Assembly: GCF_927798095.1 (NCBI RefSeq)
Contig: NZ_CAKMMF010000001.1
Span: 1-64,000 of the forward strand
Direction of reading: 5' to 3'
Length of the DNA stretch: 64,000 bases
Source of the DNA: Paenibacillus plantiphilus
GTDB lineage: Bacteria > Bacillota > Bacilli > Paenibacillales > Paenibacillaceae
Both the position numbers and the translations under genes were made by a program. Of this stretch, positions 52,624 through 61,663 are shown piece after piece. The notes under the pieces are model-generated. The model saw nothing but the letters and a program-made list of their open reading frames with translations, made no database searches and was not told where the DNA came from. How positions within the stretch are numbered: position 1 is the first letter of the stretch; every line of letters begins with the position of its first letter.

Positions 52624-53340
52624 ATGAAAAAGAAAATTTTAGTAGTCGATGACGAGCCTTCCATCTCCATGCTTATAGAGTTCAACCTGAAGCTGGCTGG
52701 CTATGAGGTCCGCTGCGTTCATGACGGCGAGGCTGTGTTCGATATGCTCAAGCCCTTTCGCCCCGATCTCATCGTTCTGGATCTGATGCTGCCCAAGATG
52801 GATGGCATTCAAGTATGCCGCGAGCTGCGCAAACAGAATAATGCCGTCCCCATCATCATGCTTACTGCGCTGCAGGATGTAACAGACAAGATCGCAGGAC
52901 TTGATAATGGCGCAGACGACTATATGACCAAGCCATTCTCCCCGCAAGAGCTGCTGTCGCGGATTCAGGCTATCTTCCGACGCATCCAGTCGCTCCCTGG
53001 CTCCAGCGATAATATTGTCCATGCTGTCGGACGGCTCAGCGTACTCACCGATCAGCGCGAAGTAAGAGTTGATGGCGCAGAGGTTGAATTGACGCCCAAG
53101 GAGTTCGAGCTGCTGCTGTTCCTATGCCGCCACCGCGGCAAAGTGCTGAGCCGCCAGCAGCTGCTGCATGGCGTTTGGGACTACCATTTCCTTGGAGATA
53201 CGCGCATTGTCGATGTGCACATCAGCCACTTGAGAGACAAAATTGAGCGCAATGCCAGGACGCCTGAATATATTATGACCGTTCGCAATGTCGGCTACAA
53301 GCTGACCGGGCCAAACGCGGTCGACTCCTCGTTCGCATAA
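52624..53340 (+). CDS. OmpR/PhoB-type response regulator (orphan)
   Basis: 238 aa. Receiver domain 1-120 with the acidic pair DDE, Asp53 (IVLDLMLPKMDG) and the Lys in MTKPFSPQEL. The C-terminal winged helix includes FELLLFLCRHRGKVLSRQQL and VDVHISHLRDKIE. No kinase gene is adjacent. AAAGGAG site precedes the ATG at 52624. Targets unknown. Confidence 0.93.
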   Translation: MKKKILVVDDEPSISMLIEFNLKLAGYEVRCVHDGEAVFDMLKPFRPDLIVLDLMLPKMDGIQVCRELRKQNNAVPIIMLTALQDVTDKIAGLDNGADDYMTKPFSPQELLSRIQAIFRRIQSLPGSSDNIVHAVGRLSVLTDQREVRVDGAEVELTPKEFELLLFLCRHRGKVLSRQQLLHGVWDYHFLGDTRIVDVHISHLRDKIERNARTPEYIMTVRNVGYKLTGPNAVDSSFA

Positions 53341-53362
53341 CCTGCCAATCATTCACCATGCA

Positions 53363-53408
53363 GAAGACCGCCGGACCTTCCTCACAAGAGAAGGTCCGGC
53401 GGTCTTCT
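53363..53408. terminator. Bidirectional terminator
   Basis: Perfect 16-bp repeat AAGACCGCCGGACCTT and its complement, between the convergent regulator and serC genes. Confidence 0.9.
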
Positions 53409-53448
53409 TACTTAGTTAGCTGCTAATCCTTGCAAAATTTTCGATCCC

Positions 53449-54537
53449 TTAACCATTGCGTTTCTGGAAATCGCTCATAAACTCCGCAAGCGCCTTGCAG
53501 CTCTCTAATGGAACCGCGTTATAAGTGGATGCGCGCAAGCCGCCTACACTGCGATGGCCCTTCAACCCAACAAAACCCTGCTGCTCGGATTCCTTAATGA
53601 ACAGCTTCTCCAGCTCTTCATCATGAATTCTGAACGTAATGTTCATCCGCGAACGGCTTGCCGGGTCGGCAAAACCACGATAGAAGCCGCCGCTGCCATC
53701 AATCAGATTGTAAATCAAATTTGTTTTGTCCTCATTATATTGTTCAACAGCAGCAACGCCGCCTTTACCTTTCACCCATTTGAGCATTTGACCGACCATA
53801 TAGATCGCAAAGGATGGCGGTGTATTATAAAGCGAGTTGTTCTTCACATGCGTATCATAACGAAGCATCGTCGGAATCGTCTTCGGGCTCTCAGATACAA
53901 GATCCTCACGCGCAATAACAATGGTTACACCCGATGGACCCAGATTCTTCTGAGCACCCGCATAAATAAGGCCGAATTTGTTAATATCAACAGGGCGGCT
54001 CAGAATATCACTCGACATATCGCTGATGAGCGTTACATCACCTGTATTCGGAAATTCCTTGAATTGCGTTCCTTCAATTGTCTCGTTCGAGGTGACATGA
54101 AGATAAGCTGCATTCGCAGGAATTTCAATATCGCTAAGACTTGGCATCCGGTTGAACTTATGCGCTTCAGATGAGGCTGCTACAGCCGTTTCGCCGATCA
54201 GCTTGGCTTCCTTCAGCGCTTTGTCAGCCCAGCTGCCAGTCATCACATAAGCGCCGACTTGACCGGCTTTAAGCAGGTTCATCGGAATCATTGCGAATTG
54301 CGTGCTCGCTCCTCCTTGCAGAAACATGATTTTGTAATTGTTCGGAATTTGGAACAATTCTGTTAGAAGCTCTTGTGACTCATTGTTCACTTTTTCAAAG
54401 ATGCTGCTGCGATGGGACATCTCCATAATAGACATTCCCGCACCTTCGAAGTCGACAAATTCCTCTTGAGCCTTCTGCAATACTTCCAATGGAAGCGCAG
54501 CAGGTCCCGCATTAAAGTTGAATGCTCGTTTCGTCAC
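53449..54537 (-). CDS. serC: Phosphoserine aminotransferase
   Basis: 362 aa, class V aminotransferase. Signatures: FNFNAGPAALPLEVL, EMSHRSSIFEKV, FLQGGASTQFAM and the PLP-binding Lys197 in YAGAQKNLGPSG. It converts 3-phosphohydroxypyruvate to phosphoserine in serine synthesis (and acts in B6 synthesis). GTG at 54537 has better spacing to GGAG than the GTG two codons before. Confidence 0.96.
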   Translation of the reverse strand: MTKRAFNFNAGPAALPLEVLQKAQEEFVDFEGAGMSIMEMSHRSSIFEKVNNESQELLTELFQIPNNYKIMFLQGGASTQFAMIPMNLLKAGQVGAYVMTGSWADKALKEAKLIGETAVAASSEAHKFNRMPSLSDIEIPANAAYLHVTSNETIEGTQFKEFPNTGDVTLISDMSSDILSRPVDINKFGLIYAGAQKNLGPSGVTIVIAREDLVSESPKTIPTMLRYDTHVKNNSLYNTPPSFAIYMVGQMLKWVKGKGGVAAVEQYNEDKTNLIYNLIDGSGGFYRGFADPASRSRMNITFRIHDEELEKLFIKESEQQGFVGLKGHRSVGGLRASTYNAVPLESCKALAEFMSDFQKRNG

Positions 54538-54696
54538 AGTCACTCACTCCAGTCTTCTATTTGCATATGGATATGATAGCAATTTTAGAGGTTTGCATCA
54601 AGTAGGAAAAGTCGAACGCTTCCAACTTTAACAAACATAATATTCGGTTTTTTATCTATTCCCCGCTTCAAGTCATGCAGCCTGCGAACAAATGGA

Positions 54697-54726
54697 AAGC
54701 GAGCTCCCCCTAAGGAGAACTCGCTG
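54697..54726 (-). terminator. Probable terminator of the glutamine synthetase gene
   Basis: Minus strand AGCGAGTTCTCC pairs imperfectly with GGGGGAGCTCGCT, then TTTCC. Weak T-tract. Confidence 0.55.
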
Positions 54727-54749
54727 AAAGTTGAATAATCGAAGAATAA

Positions 54750-56174
54750 TTAGCAGTCGAAGTACAGACCATACTCATAAGGATGAACACGGATTGCAAC
54801 AGCTTTTGCTTCTTGACGTTTAACAGCAACATAGTTCTGAATGAACTCTTCAGTGAACACATCGCCTTCAGTCAAGAATTCGAAGTCAGCTTCCAAAGCG
54901 TCAAGCGCCTCGTCCAGCGTACCTGGAACCGAACGAATTTCTTTCTTCTCTTCGTCGGACAATTCATAGATGTTTTTGTCGAAAGGACCGTAGCCAAGCG
55001 CACTAGGATCCAATTTTTTCTTAACGCCATCAAGACCTGCAAGCAGCATCGCTGCGAAGCAGAGGTAAGGGTTAGCTGTGGAGTCCGGCGTACGGAACTC
55101 AATGCGGCAGCCCTTAGGCGTAACAGCAGCTACTGGAATACGGACTGCAGCGGAACGGTTTCCTTTGGAGAATACGAGGTTAACCGGTGCTTCGTAACCA
55201 GGCACGAGACGTTTGAACGAGTTCGTGGACGGGTTCGTCAAAGCGATCAAAGCTGGTGCATGGTGCAAGATACCGCCGATATAATGCATAGCCATCTCAC
55301 TCAGGTTAGCGTAAGCGCCTTTCTCGTAGAACAATGGCGTGTCACCATTGAAGATCGAGGAGTGAACATGCATGCCGCTGCCGTTGTCGCCGAAAAGCGG
55401 CTTAGGCATGAACGTTGCTACTTTGCCGTATTGGCGAGCAACATTGTGAATAATATATTTATATTTCAACAGGTTGTCAGCCGTTTTGGTCAACGTGTCG
55501 AAACGGAAGTTAATTTCTGCTTGACCAGCTGTAGCAACCTCATGGTGATGACGCTCAACGCGAAGGCCTGTTTCTTGCATCAGGCGAACCATTTCGCTGC
55601 GGATATCTTGCTGGGAGTCAACAGGAGCTACTGGAACGTAGCCGCCTTTAACGCCAACTTTGAATCCAAGGTTGCCGCCTTCTTCTTTACGTCCTGTATT
55701 CCAAGCCGCTTCCTCGGAATCAACCGAGAAGAAAGAAGAATTCATTGTGCTGTCATAACGAACATCGTCGAAAATGAAAAATTCGGATTCAGGTGCGAAG
55801 AATGCTGCTGTACCGATTCCGGAAGTTTGCAGATATTCTTCTGCTTTTTGAGCGATGCTGCGTGGATCACGCTCATAGCGAGCGCCATCTGGCGTATGAA
55901 TGTTACACATTATGTTAAGAGTCGGGTGATCCGTGAAAGGATCGATGAAGACGGATTCCGTATCCGGCATCATTACCATGTCGGACTCTTCAATACCACG
56001 GAAGCCTACGATTGAGGAACCGTCGAATGCTACACCATTTACGAAAGTGTCACTGTCGACCTCTGTCGAAGGAAGAGTAATGTGATGCGCGCGACCCCCC
56101 AGGTCTACGAAACGAAAATCTACAAATTGGATGTCATTTTCTTTAATTGTGTTTAAAACTTTTTCTACTGACAT
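54750..56174 (-). CDS. glnA: Type I glutamine synthetase, GSI-beta-like
   Basis: 474 aa. Contains VAFDGSSIVGF, PESEFFIFDDV, HHHEVATAGQAEINFRF, GNRSAAVRIP and the C-terminal loop NIYELSDEE with Tyr403. The Tyr lies where E. coli GlnA is adenylylated, and the length fits the GSI-beta type (about 470 aa). B. subtilis GlnA is the shorter GSI-alpha type. It makes glutamine from glutamate, ammonia and ATP. No GlnR gene is adjacent, so it may not be the main glnRA locus. Confidence 0.95.
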   Translation of the reverse strand: MSVEKVLNTIKENDIQFVDFRFVDLGGRAHHITLPSTEVDSDTFVNGVAFDGSSIVGFRGIEESDMVMMPDTESVFIDPFTDHPTLNIMCNIHTPDGARYERDPRSIAQKAEEYLQTSGIGTAAFFAPESEFFIFDDVRYDSTMNSSFFSVDSEEAAWNTGRKEEGGNLGFKVGVKGGYVPVAPVDSQQDIRSEMVRLMQETGLRVERHHHEVATAGQAEINFRFDTLTKTADNLLKYKYIIHNVARQYGKVATFMPKPLFGDNGSGMHVHSSIFNGDTPLFYEKGAYANLSEMAMHYIGGILHHAPALIALTNPSTNSFKRLVPGYEAPVNLVFSKGNRSAAVRIPVAAVTPKGCRIEFRTPDSTANPYLCFAAMLLAGLDGVKKKLDPSALGYGPFDKNIYELSDEEKKEIRSVPGTLDEALDALEADFEFLTEGDVFTEEFIQNYVAVKRQEAKAVAIRVHPYEYGLYFDC

Positions 56175-56370
56175 TGATTTTTTCCTCCATTTCCGAACGT
56201 TTGCGATGTATTGAACAGTTATTGTTCAAGTTTTGCACTAAACTATGTCGTTATTATAAAATTTCGGCTCAACAATCGTCAATAGCTATGTCAGGTATTT
56301 TTTAAGGGAGCTGTGAGGTATCTTCACATATTTGTTGAATTATTCGAACAACCCTGCCAAAAATAGATAT

Positions 56371-56414
56371 AAAACAGCCGCAGGCCTTGAAGATCAAGGT
56401 GACTGCGGCTGTTT
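56371..56414 (-). terminator. Terminator of aroF
   Basis: AAACAGCCGCAGGCCTT, loop, AAGGTGACTGCGGCTGTTT; the minus strand then runs into TTATATC. Strong stem 30 bases past the stop. Confidence 0.8.
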
Positions 56415-56445
56415 CCCATGTTAGGTTTGGTTGAATCAAAATGTC

Positions 56446-57507
56446 TTATTTTATCCATGTTGCGAATCGCTCCGCTTGCTCCTTTGGCGTATCAAAACGT
56501 TTGCCAACCAAATTTCCAAGCTGCTCAAGCTCCTTGAGCAATTTGGCAAATTGATCCGGGAACAGTGATTGTACACCGTCCCCCGTCATGGAATTGTCCG
56601 GATCAGTATGCATTTCGATGATCAGCCCGTTCGCTCCTGCTGCAACCGAAGCTTTGGCCATCGGCTCAACAAGCTCGCGACGTCCTGTTCCATGACTTGG
56701 ATCAGAGATGACCGGAAGATGGCTAAGCTGTTGAAGCACTGGTATGGCCGCCAAATCCAGCGTATTGCGCGTGTACGTCTCGAATGTGCGGATACCGCGC
56801 TCGCAAAGCATAACGTTCGGATTTCCGCCAGCGAGAATATATTCGGCCGCATTGAGGAATTCATCATATGTAGCGCTGAATCCGCGCTTGAGCAGCACCG
56901 GCGTCTTGATTGTTCCGAGCTTGCGCAGCAAGTCGAAATTTTGCATATTGCGTGTTCCGACCTGTAAAATATCGGCATACTCCGCGCACACATCGACGTA
57001 TTCCGGCGTCATAACCTCTGTGATCGTCAACAGGCCATGCTTCTTGCCTGCTTCCGCCATCATAACGAGTCCCTCTACACCGATCCCTTGGAAGCTGTAA
57101 GGTCCTGTCCGTGGCTTGAATGCGCCTCCGCGAAGAACCTGACCGCCAGCTGCCTTTACCAGCCGAGCGATCTCGTCGATTTGCTCCGGTGATTCCACCG
57201 CGCAGGGTCCGCCCATAATGACAAGATGCTTGCCTCCCATCTTCACACCTTTAACTTCGATGACCGTATCGTCAGGATGGAAGTCGCGGCTTGCAAGCTT
57301 GTAGGACTTCGATATTTTAACGACGCTCTCTACACCCTTCAATTGGCGCAAATGCTCGACCAGCGTTGGCTCGGCTTGGCCGATAATACCGATAACCGTC
57401 CGATCCGTGCCCCGTGATACATGTGCTTGATTGCCGGCCTTCTCAATCTGCTCGACAATCTCATTAATTCTCTCTTCCGTTATGTTGCTGTTCGTAATGG
57501 CTATCAT
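56446..57507 (-). CDS. aroF: 3-deoxy-7-phosphoheptulonate (DAHP) synthase, type I-beta with N-terminal regulatory domain
   Basis: 353 aa. An N-terminal ferredoxin-like domain (1-80; TVIGIIGQAEPTLVEHLRQL) resembles the Thermotoga-type DAHP synthase. The barrel has IMGGPCAVESPEQI, GGAFKPRTGPYSFQG, LLKRGFSATYDEF, PVISDPSHGTGRRELV. First step of aromatic amino acid synthesis; the extra domain usually binds Tyr or Phe for feedback. The ATG at 57507 follows AGAGGAG. Confidence 0.95.
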   Translation of the reverse strand: MIAITNSNITEERINEIVEQIEKAGNQAHVSRGTDRTVIGIIGQAEPTLVEHLRQLKGVESVVKISKSYKLASRDFHPDDTVIEVKGVKMGGKHLVIMGGPCAVESPEQIDEIARLVKAAGGQVLRGGAFKPRTGPYSFQGIGVEGLVMMAEAGKKHGLLTITEVMTPEYVDVCAEYADILQVGTRNMQNFDLLRKLGTIKTPVLLKRGFSATYDEFLNAAEYILAGGNPNVMLCERGIRTFETYTRNTLDLAAIPVLQQLSHLPVISDPSHGTGRRELVEPMAKASVAAGANGLIIEMHTDPDNSMTGDGVQSLFPDQFAKLLKELEQLGNLVGKRFDTPKEQAERFATWIK

Positions 57508-57542
57508 TATCAACACTCCTCTTGAGTTTCATTATAGTTATC

Positions 57543-57630
57543 CATGTTTGCTTTCGCGCTTCTACGCTGTTTAGCTTCTTCGCTGCTTTGCTTCTTCGCT
57601 TCTTTGCTTTTTAGCTTTTATGCTTTTAAT
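57543..57630 (-). repeat. Degenerate A-rich short repeat upstream of aroF
   Basis: On the minus strand, units like AAGCAAAG, AAGCGAAG, AAGCTAAA recur about every 8-9 bases over roughly 85 bases in the leader of the DAHP synthase gene. No T-box or leader peptide was recognised. Confidence 0.5.
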
Positions 57631-57651
57631 CGCTAAAGCAAATATACATGA

Positions 57652-57680
57652 AAAATCCGACCTCGTCAAGAGATCGGATT
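57652..57680 (-). terminator. Terminator of DUF2062 gene
   Basis: Minus strand AATCCGATCTC, TTGA, GAGGTCGGATT then TTTTC. Directly past the stop codon. Confidence 0.8.
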
Positions 57681-57688
57681 CAAATAAA

Positions 57689-58198
57689 TTATTCCAACGC
57701 TGCCCGTGCCGCAATGCCGCTACGCTTCTGCCTGCGCTTCTCCCTTCTTTTCTCCGCCATATAATGAATAGCGAATCGAACAGGAAAGTAGAACAGAAAC
57801 CCCAGCAGCAGACCATCAATTGTCCCTCCGACAATTAGCTTCATGTTGACAAGCAGAGCATGATCCAACCAATGAGGGGCATACGGAATATGCGGGTTCA
57901 GCTTATCCGATAGAATCCATCCGCCAACAATCGTGTTGACGAAGGCAATGGGCAAGTAAATGATCTTGCCTGCAACGAAACCGATCAATGCGCCTGTCAA
58001 GCTGGCGCGAAGCCAATACACAAGCGGGAAAATAAGAAAAAAGGCCAGTCCATATGTCGGCAATGTAATCATCTCAATAGCAATACCGATCGCGAAGCCA
58101 AGCGCAACGAATGAAGGACCGCCAGGCGCTCTCATCAGTTCTGTATATTTAAGCTTCAGCCATCTCTTGATGTTGCGCGGCTTGTTTAAGCTTTTCAT
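57689..58198 (-). CDS. DUF2062 membrane protein
   Basis: 169 aa. Three to four hydrophobic segments with the DUF2062 pattern (PSFVALGFAIGIAIEMITLP, GALIGFVAGKIIYLP, VGGTIDGLLLGFLFYF). Function unknown. It follows ispH by 15 bases, so they are probably one transcript. Confidence 0.85.
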   Translation of the reverse strand: MKSLNKPRNIKRWLKLKYTELMRAPGGPSFVALGFAIGIAIEMITLPTYGLAFFLIFPLVYWLRASLTGALIGFVAGKIIYLPIAFVNTIVGGWILSDKLNPHIPYAPHWLDHALLVNMKLIVGGTIDGLLLGFLFYFPVRFAIHYMAEKRREKRRQKRSGIAARAALE

Positions 58199-58213
58199 AG
58201 GAGTGCGCTCCTT

Positions 58214-59164
58214 CTACACCGTCGACTTCTTGCGGAGAGTCGGCAGCAGCTTGCTCATATTCACCGTTCTAATCGGCTCCCATGTCTCAGGCTTCTCATC
58301 ATCATACTGTTCCAGATAGACGATAACTTCCTTCGTGAGCGGCGTAGGCGTAGAGGCTCCGGAAGTAACAGCAACACGCTGCTTGCCAATCAGCCACTCC
58401 CGCCTAATCTCGGAAACGTCTGCAACTCGGTAAGCCTTCACGCCTGCAATCTCCTCGGAAACCTGTGCCAGCCTGTTGGAATTATTGCTTCTTGGATCAC
58501 CGACAACGATGCATAGTTCAGCTTGGCCAGCTTGCTCCGCTACCGCTTCCTGACGAACCTGTGTCGCCAGGCAAATCTCGTTGTGAATCTCTGCAGTCGG
58601 AAATTTGCTAAGCAGCCTGCTGATCAAATGCTTGATATCCCACTGGGACATCGTCGTCTGATTCGTAATAATGATCCGATCCGTAGGCAGCTTCAACAGG
58701 TCGATCTCTTCCTCTTTCTCCACCATATGCACATGCTCGGGAGCAATCCCTATAGCACCCTCCGGCTCGGGATGTCCCTTCTTGCCAATATATAGAATCT
58801 CGTAGCCTTCCGCTACCTTCTCCCGAATCAGATCATGAGTCTTGGTAACATCGGGACAAGTCGCATCCACAACCGTAAGTCCTCTGTCGCGCGCGCGTCT
58901 GCGCACCTCAGGCGATACGCCATGAGCAGTGAAAATAACGGTTCCGCTCTGGATCTGCTCCAGAATCTCCAGACGGTTCTCTCCATCAAGCGTAATAACG
59001 CCCTCTTCCTTAAAAGCGTCCGTTACATGGCTGTTATGCACAATCATGCCAAGTATATAAATAGGGCGCGGCAGATCAAGGTTCTTCGCTGTTTGCAGGG
59101 CAAGCACCATCGCATCTACGACGCCGTAACAATAGCCTCGCGGAGAAATTTTCACAATTTCCAA
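58214..59164 (-). CDS. ispH: 4-hydroxy-3-methylbut-2-enyl diphosphate reductase
   Basis: 316 aa from a TTG at 59164 ([19 protein letters not shown]), favoured because family members start there and AGGTG precedes it. Conserved iron-sulfur Cys at [13 protein letters not shown] and [12 protein letters not shown], and His in IVHNSHV and TAHGVSPEV. Last step of the MEP isoprenoid pathway. Confidence 0.95.
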   Translation of the reverse strand: MEIVKISPRGYCYGVVDAMVLALQTAKNLDLPRPIYILGMIVHNSHVTDAFKEEGVITLDGENRLEILEQIQSGTVIFTAHGVSPEVRRRARDRGLTVVDATCPDVTKTHDLIREKVAEGYEILYIGKKGHPEPEGAIGIAPEHVHMVEKEEEIDLLKLPTDRIIITNQTTMSQWDIKHLISRLLSKFPTAEIHNEICLATQVRQEAVAEQAGQAELCIVVGDPRSNNSNRLAQVSEEIAGVKAYRVADVSEIRREWLIGKQRVAVTSGASTPTPLTKEVIVYLEQYDDEKPETWEPIRTVNMSKLLPTLRKKSTV

Positions 59165-59230
59165 TTCAGACACCTGCTTTCTCAAGCCGTAACTTGTTCA
59201 GGAAGGCATTCTCCTTCCCGCTCCAATCTA

Positions 59231-60742
59231 TTATACCCCATTCGATTGGTGCTGGAAAGCAATCGGCAGCCACACAATAAATGTCGTGCCCACACCTTCC
59301 TTGGTCGTTACTTCGACTGAACCGCTATGCTCATCGATAATCCACTTGGCAATGGACAAGCCAAGTCCTGTACCGCTCTTCTGGCCACGCGATACATCTG
59401 CTCTGTAGAATCGCTCGAAAATATGCGGAATTTCGTCACTGTTCATACCGATCCCTGTATCTTTAATAACGATGCCCGCAGCCTCGGATGAACGAAGCGA
59501 GCCAAGCTCAACATAACCCGATTCTGTATATTTGAACGCATTCTCAATGAAAATAAAAAGCAGCTGCCTGAGATAATCGCCATGCGCGTTCACCTCCACA
59601 CCCTCCAGCTCCTTCAAATCTCCGATTCGCCATTCCGCGCTTCTCGGCAGCAATTGCGCTCTGCGGGCGACGTCCTCAACAAGCGGCAGAAGCTGCTGCT
59701 GCCGCTTCTCCATCTCATAGCCGGCATCGGCGCGAGCCAGCGCAAGCAGATCGTTGACAAGGCCGCTCATCCGTTTTGCTTCATCCGCGATATCCTGCAT
59801 CGCTTCGCGCGTTAATACAGTTCGCTGCACTATCCCCTCTTTGTTCTCAGCATGAGATTCATTCCTAAATCCGTCCAGCTCGCCTTGACCGCCCATCAGC
59901 TCCAATGAAGGCAGCCACATTCTTTCCAGCAATTCAATATTGCCCCGAATCGTGGTCAGCGGCGTACGCAGCTCATGCGATGCGTCCGATACGAACCTTC
60001 TCTGCGCTTTGTATAGCTCATCCAAACCATTATAGGTAAGCTCCAATCGCCCCAGCATGCCGTTGAGCGTATCTGTAAGCCGGCCCATCTCGTCATTTGG
60101 TCCTTCCCGAGGTATGCGAACACTCAGATCAGAGCCATGCTGAATCTGGTTCGTCGCTCGAATAACCCCTTCAATAGGCCGCAAAGCCTGCCGCGCAAGA
60201 AAGAGGCCAATCGTGAAGGCGATCAGCACAACGCCAATCGATGCAAAAATAAGCGTCGTGCGCAGCTCATCCAGAAATTTGACCTGACTTCCCGTATAAG
60301 CGCCAACCTGCAGCAGCCCTACCGTTTCATTCGTCAATGGATTTACAATCGGAACCTGATAGACGACAAAAGGGTACTTGCCCGCAGTCAAATGCACATG
60401 CCCTTCTTCCTTTGTTGCTGGTTCTTTAAGATGCGGGTAAGGGAACTTCAGCTTGAGTGCAATCAGATTATCCGATCGGCGCATCACACCTTCTTTATAA
60501 TTGACCAGTTGAATGAACATCTCCTGATCCTGAATCGTGTAAGGGTTGATCTTCAAATCCAGCCGGTCCCAGAAATCAAGCGAGGGTGTAACCTGGATTT
60601 GGAGCGCCTGCTCTTTGACACGCGCCTTGGGCTCGCTGAAAGTATTAAAATTAACGAATAAATAAATGGCAACGCCGAATGCGACCAAGGTGACAGCTAG
60701 CACAGCCGAATACCATAACGTAAGTCTAAGCCGAATCGACAT
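59231..60742 (-). CDS. Sensor histidine kinase with HAMP domain
   Basis: 503 aa. Membrane helices near 11-31 and 165-184 bracket an extracellular domain of about 130 residues; HAMP follows, then HisKA with His256 (SDASHELRTPLTTIRG) and HATPase (FIENAFKYTESGYVEL, GTGLGLSIAKWIIDEHSG). An insert of about 35 residues between the two HisKA helices is unusual. Forms a pair with the upstream regulator (five-base gap) and lies next to htrA, suggesting envelope stress sensing. Confidence 0.93.
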   Translation of the reverse strand: MSIRLRLTLWYSAVLAVTLVAFGVAIYLFVNFNTFSEPKARVKEQALQIQVTPSLDFWDRLDLKINPYTIQDQEMFIQLVNYKEGVMRRSDNLIALKLKFPYPHLKEPATKEEGHVHLTAGKYPFVVYQVPIVNPLTNETVGLLQVGAYTGSQVKFLDELRTTLIFASIGVVLIAFTIGLFLARQALRPIEGVIRATNQIQHGSDLSVRIPREGPNDEMGRLTDTLNGMLGRLELTYNGLDELYKAQRRFVSDASHELRTPLTTIRGNIELLERMWLPSLELMGGQGELDGFRNESHAENKEGIVQRTVLTREAMQDIADEAKRMSGLVNDLLALARADAGYEMEKRQQQLLPLVEDVARRAQLLPRSAEWRIGDLKELEGVEVNAHGDYLRQLLFIFIENAFKYTESGYVELGSLRSSEAAGIVIKDTGIGMNSDEIPHIFERFYRADVSRGQKSGTGLGLSIAKWIIDEHSGSVEVTTKEGVGTTFIVWLPIAFQHQSNGV

Positions 60743-60747
60743 CAGAG

Positions 60748-61443
60748 TCAGCTCCCTTCCGACCGCAGCACATAACCGGTGCCCCTTACAGTCTGTATCA
60801 GCCTCTTCCCGACGCCATCCTCCGTCTTCTGCCTGAGCATTGCAATATAGACTTCAAGCACATTGGATTCGCCGCTATAGTCGTAGCCCCATATTTTATC
60901 CATAATCGCGTCCCGTGTCAGCACTCTGCGTGGATTCTGCATGAATAAGAGCAGCAAATCGAACTCCTTGGCAGTCAGATCTACACGGCGACCCGAACGG
61001 ATCGCTTCCCTCGAATCCAGATCCAGTGTCAAATCCTCGAATTGCAGCCTGCTGCTCGCCTCCTCCAGCTTATCAGACTTGCGGCGAAGCAGCGCCCGGA
61101 CACGAGCAAGCAGCTCTTCAAGCGCGAAGGGCTTAACAAGATAGTCGTCCGCTCCAAGATCAAGCCCCTTGACCCGATCCTGAATATCATCCTTCGCGGT
61201 CAGCATAAGAATCGGGACGGTGCTTCCCCCTTCACGAACACGTCTGCACACTTCCCACCCGTCAACCTGCGGCATCATCACATCCAGAATAAGCAGGTCC
61301 GGATCGCTCATCAGCATCTGCTTGAGCCCTTCCAAGCCATTGTTCGCAATCGCCACCTCATACCCCTCGAATGCAAGACTGCGCCTAAGCAGCGAAGTGA
61401 TCTTCTCATCGTCATCAACCACCAATATATGTTGTCGCAGCAT
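60748..61443 (-). CDS. OmpR-type response regulator
   Basis: 231 aa. Receiver with DDDE and phospho-Asp54 (LILDVMMPQVDGWEV), Lys in YLVKPFALEELLAR, and C-terminal winged helix (DLTAKEFDLLLLFMQNPRRV, NVLEVYIAMLRQK). Pairs with the adjacent kinase. The ATG at 61443 is supported by the family start and a GGGGGA site; the frame opens 32 codons earlier. Could control htrA, as CssR does in B. subtilis (inference). Confidence 0.94.
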   Translation of the reverse strand: MLRQHILVVDDDEKITSLLRRSLAFEGYEVAIANNGLEGLKQMLMSDPDLLILDVMMPQVDGWEVCRRVREGGSTVPILMLTAKDDIQDRVKGLDLGADDYLVKPFALEELLARVRALLRRKSDKLEEASSRLQFEDLTLDLDSREAIRSGRRVDLTAKEFDLLLLFMQNPRRVLTRDAIMDKIWGYDYSGESNVLEVYIAMLRQKTEDGVGKRLIQTVRGTGYVLRSEGS

Positions 61444-61597
61444 CGTCAGCTTCCCCCATCTATCTTCATATCTCATTATTATCATAATTAATCTGCTATC
61501 ATCATAGCACAAATGCATATCAAACAAGCTCTGTCTCAAAAGAGGACGAGTCCGCTGCCACTTATATCGTTTTCTTCAAGCATACACAGTCCGCTTA

Positions 61598-61646
61598 AGC
61601 GACGGTGCTGTCCCAATAGCAGAACCTGCTACTGGAACAGCACCGT
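61598..61646 (-). terminator. Terminator of htrA
   Basis: CGGTGCTGTCCCAATAGCAG pairs with CTGCTACTGGAACAGCACCG around a 3-nt loop, 18 bases past the stop. Good stem, weak T-run. Indicates htrA and the two-component genes are separately ended. Confidence 0.7.
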
Positions 61647-61663
61647 AGACCTCACTAACAATA

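Noticed and set aside
54783-56015. Long plus-strand open frame opposite glnA
   Set aside because: Antisense shadow of a strongly conserved gene.
57508-57660. T-box or leader-peptide control before the DAHP synthase gene
   Set aside because: No T-box motif, no stem-loop set and no aromatic-rich leader peptide were recognised.
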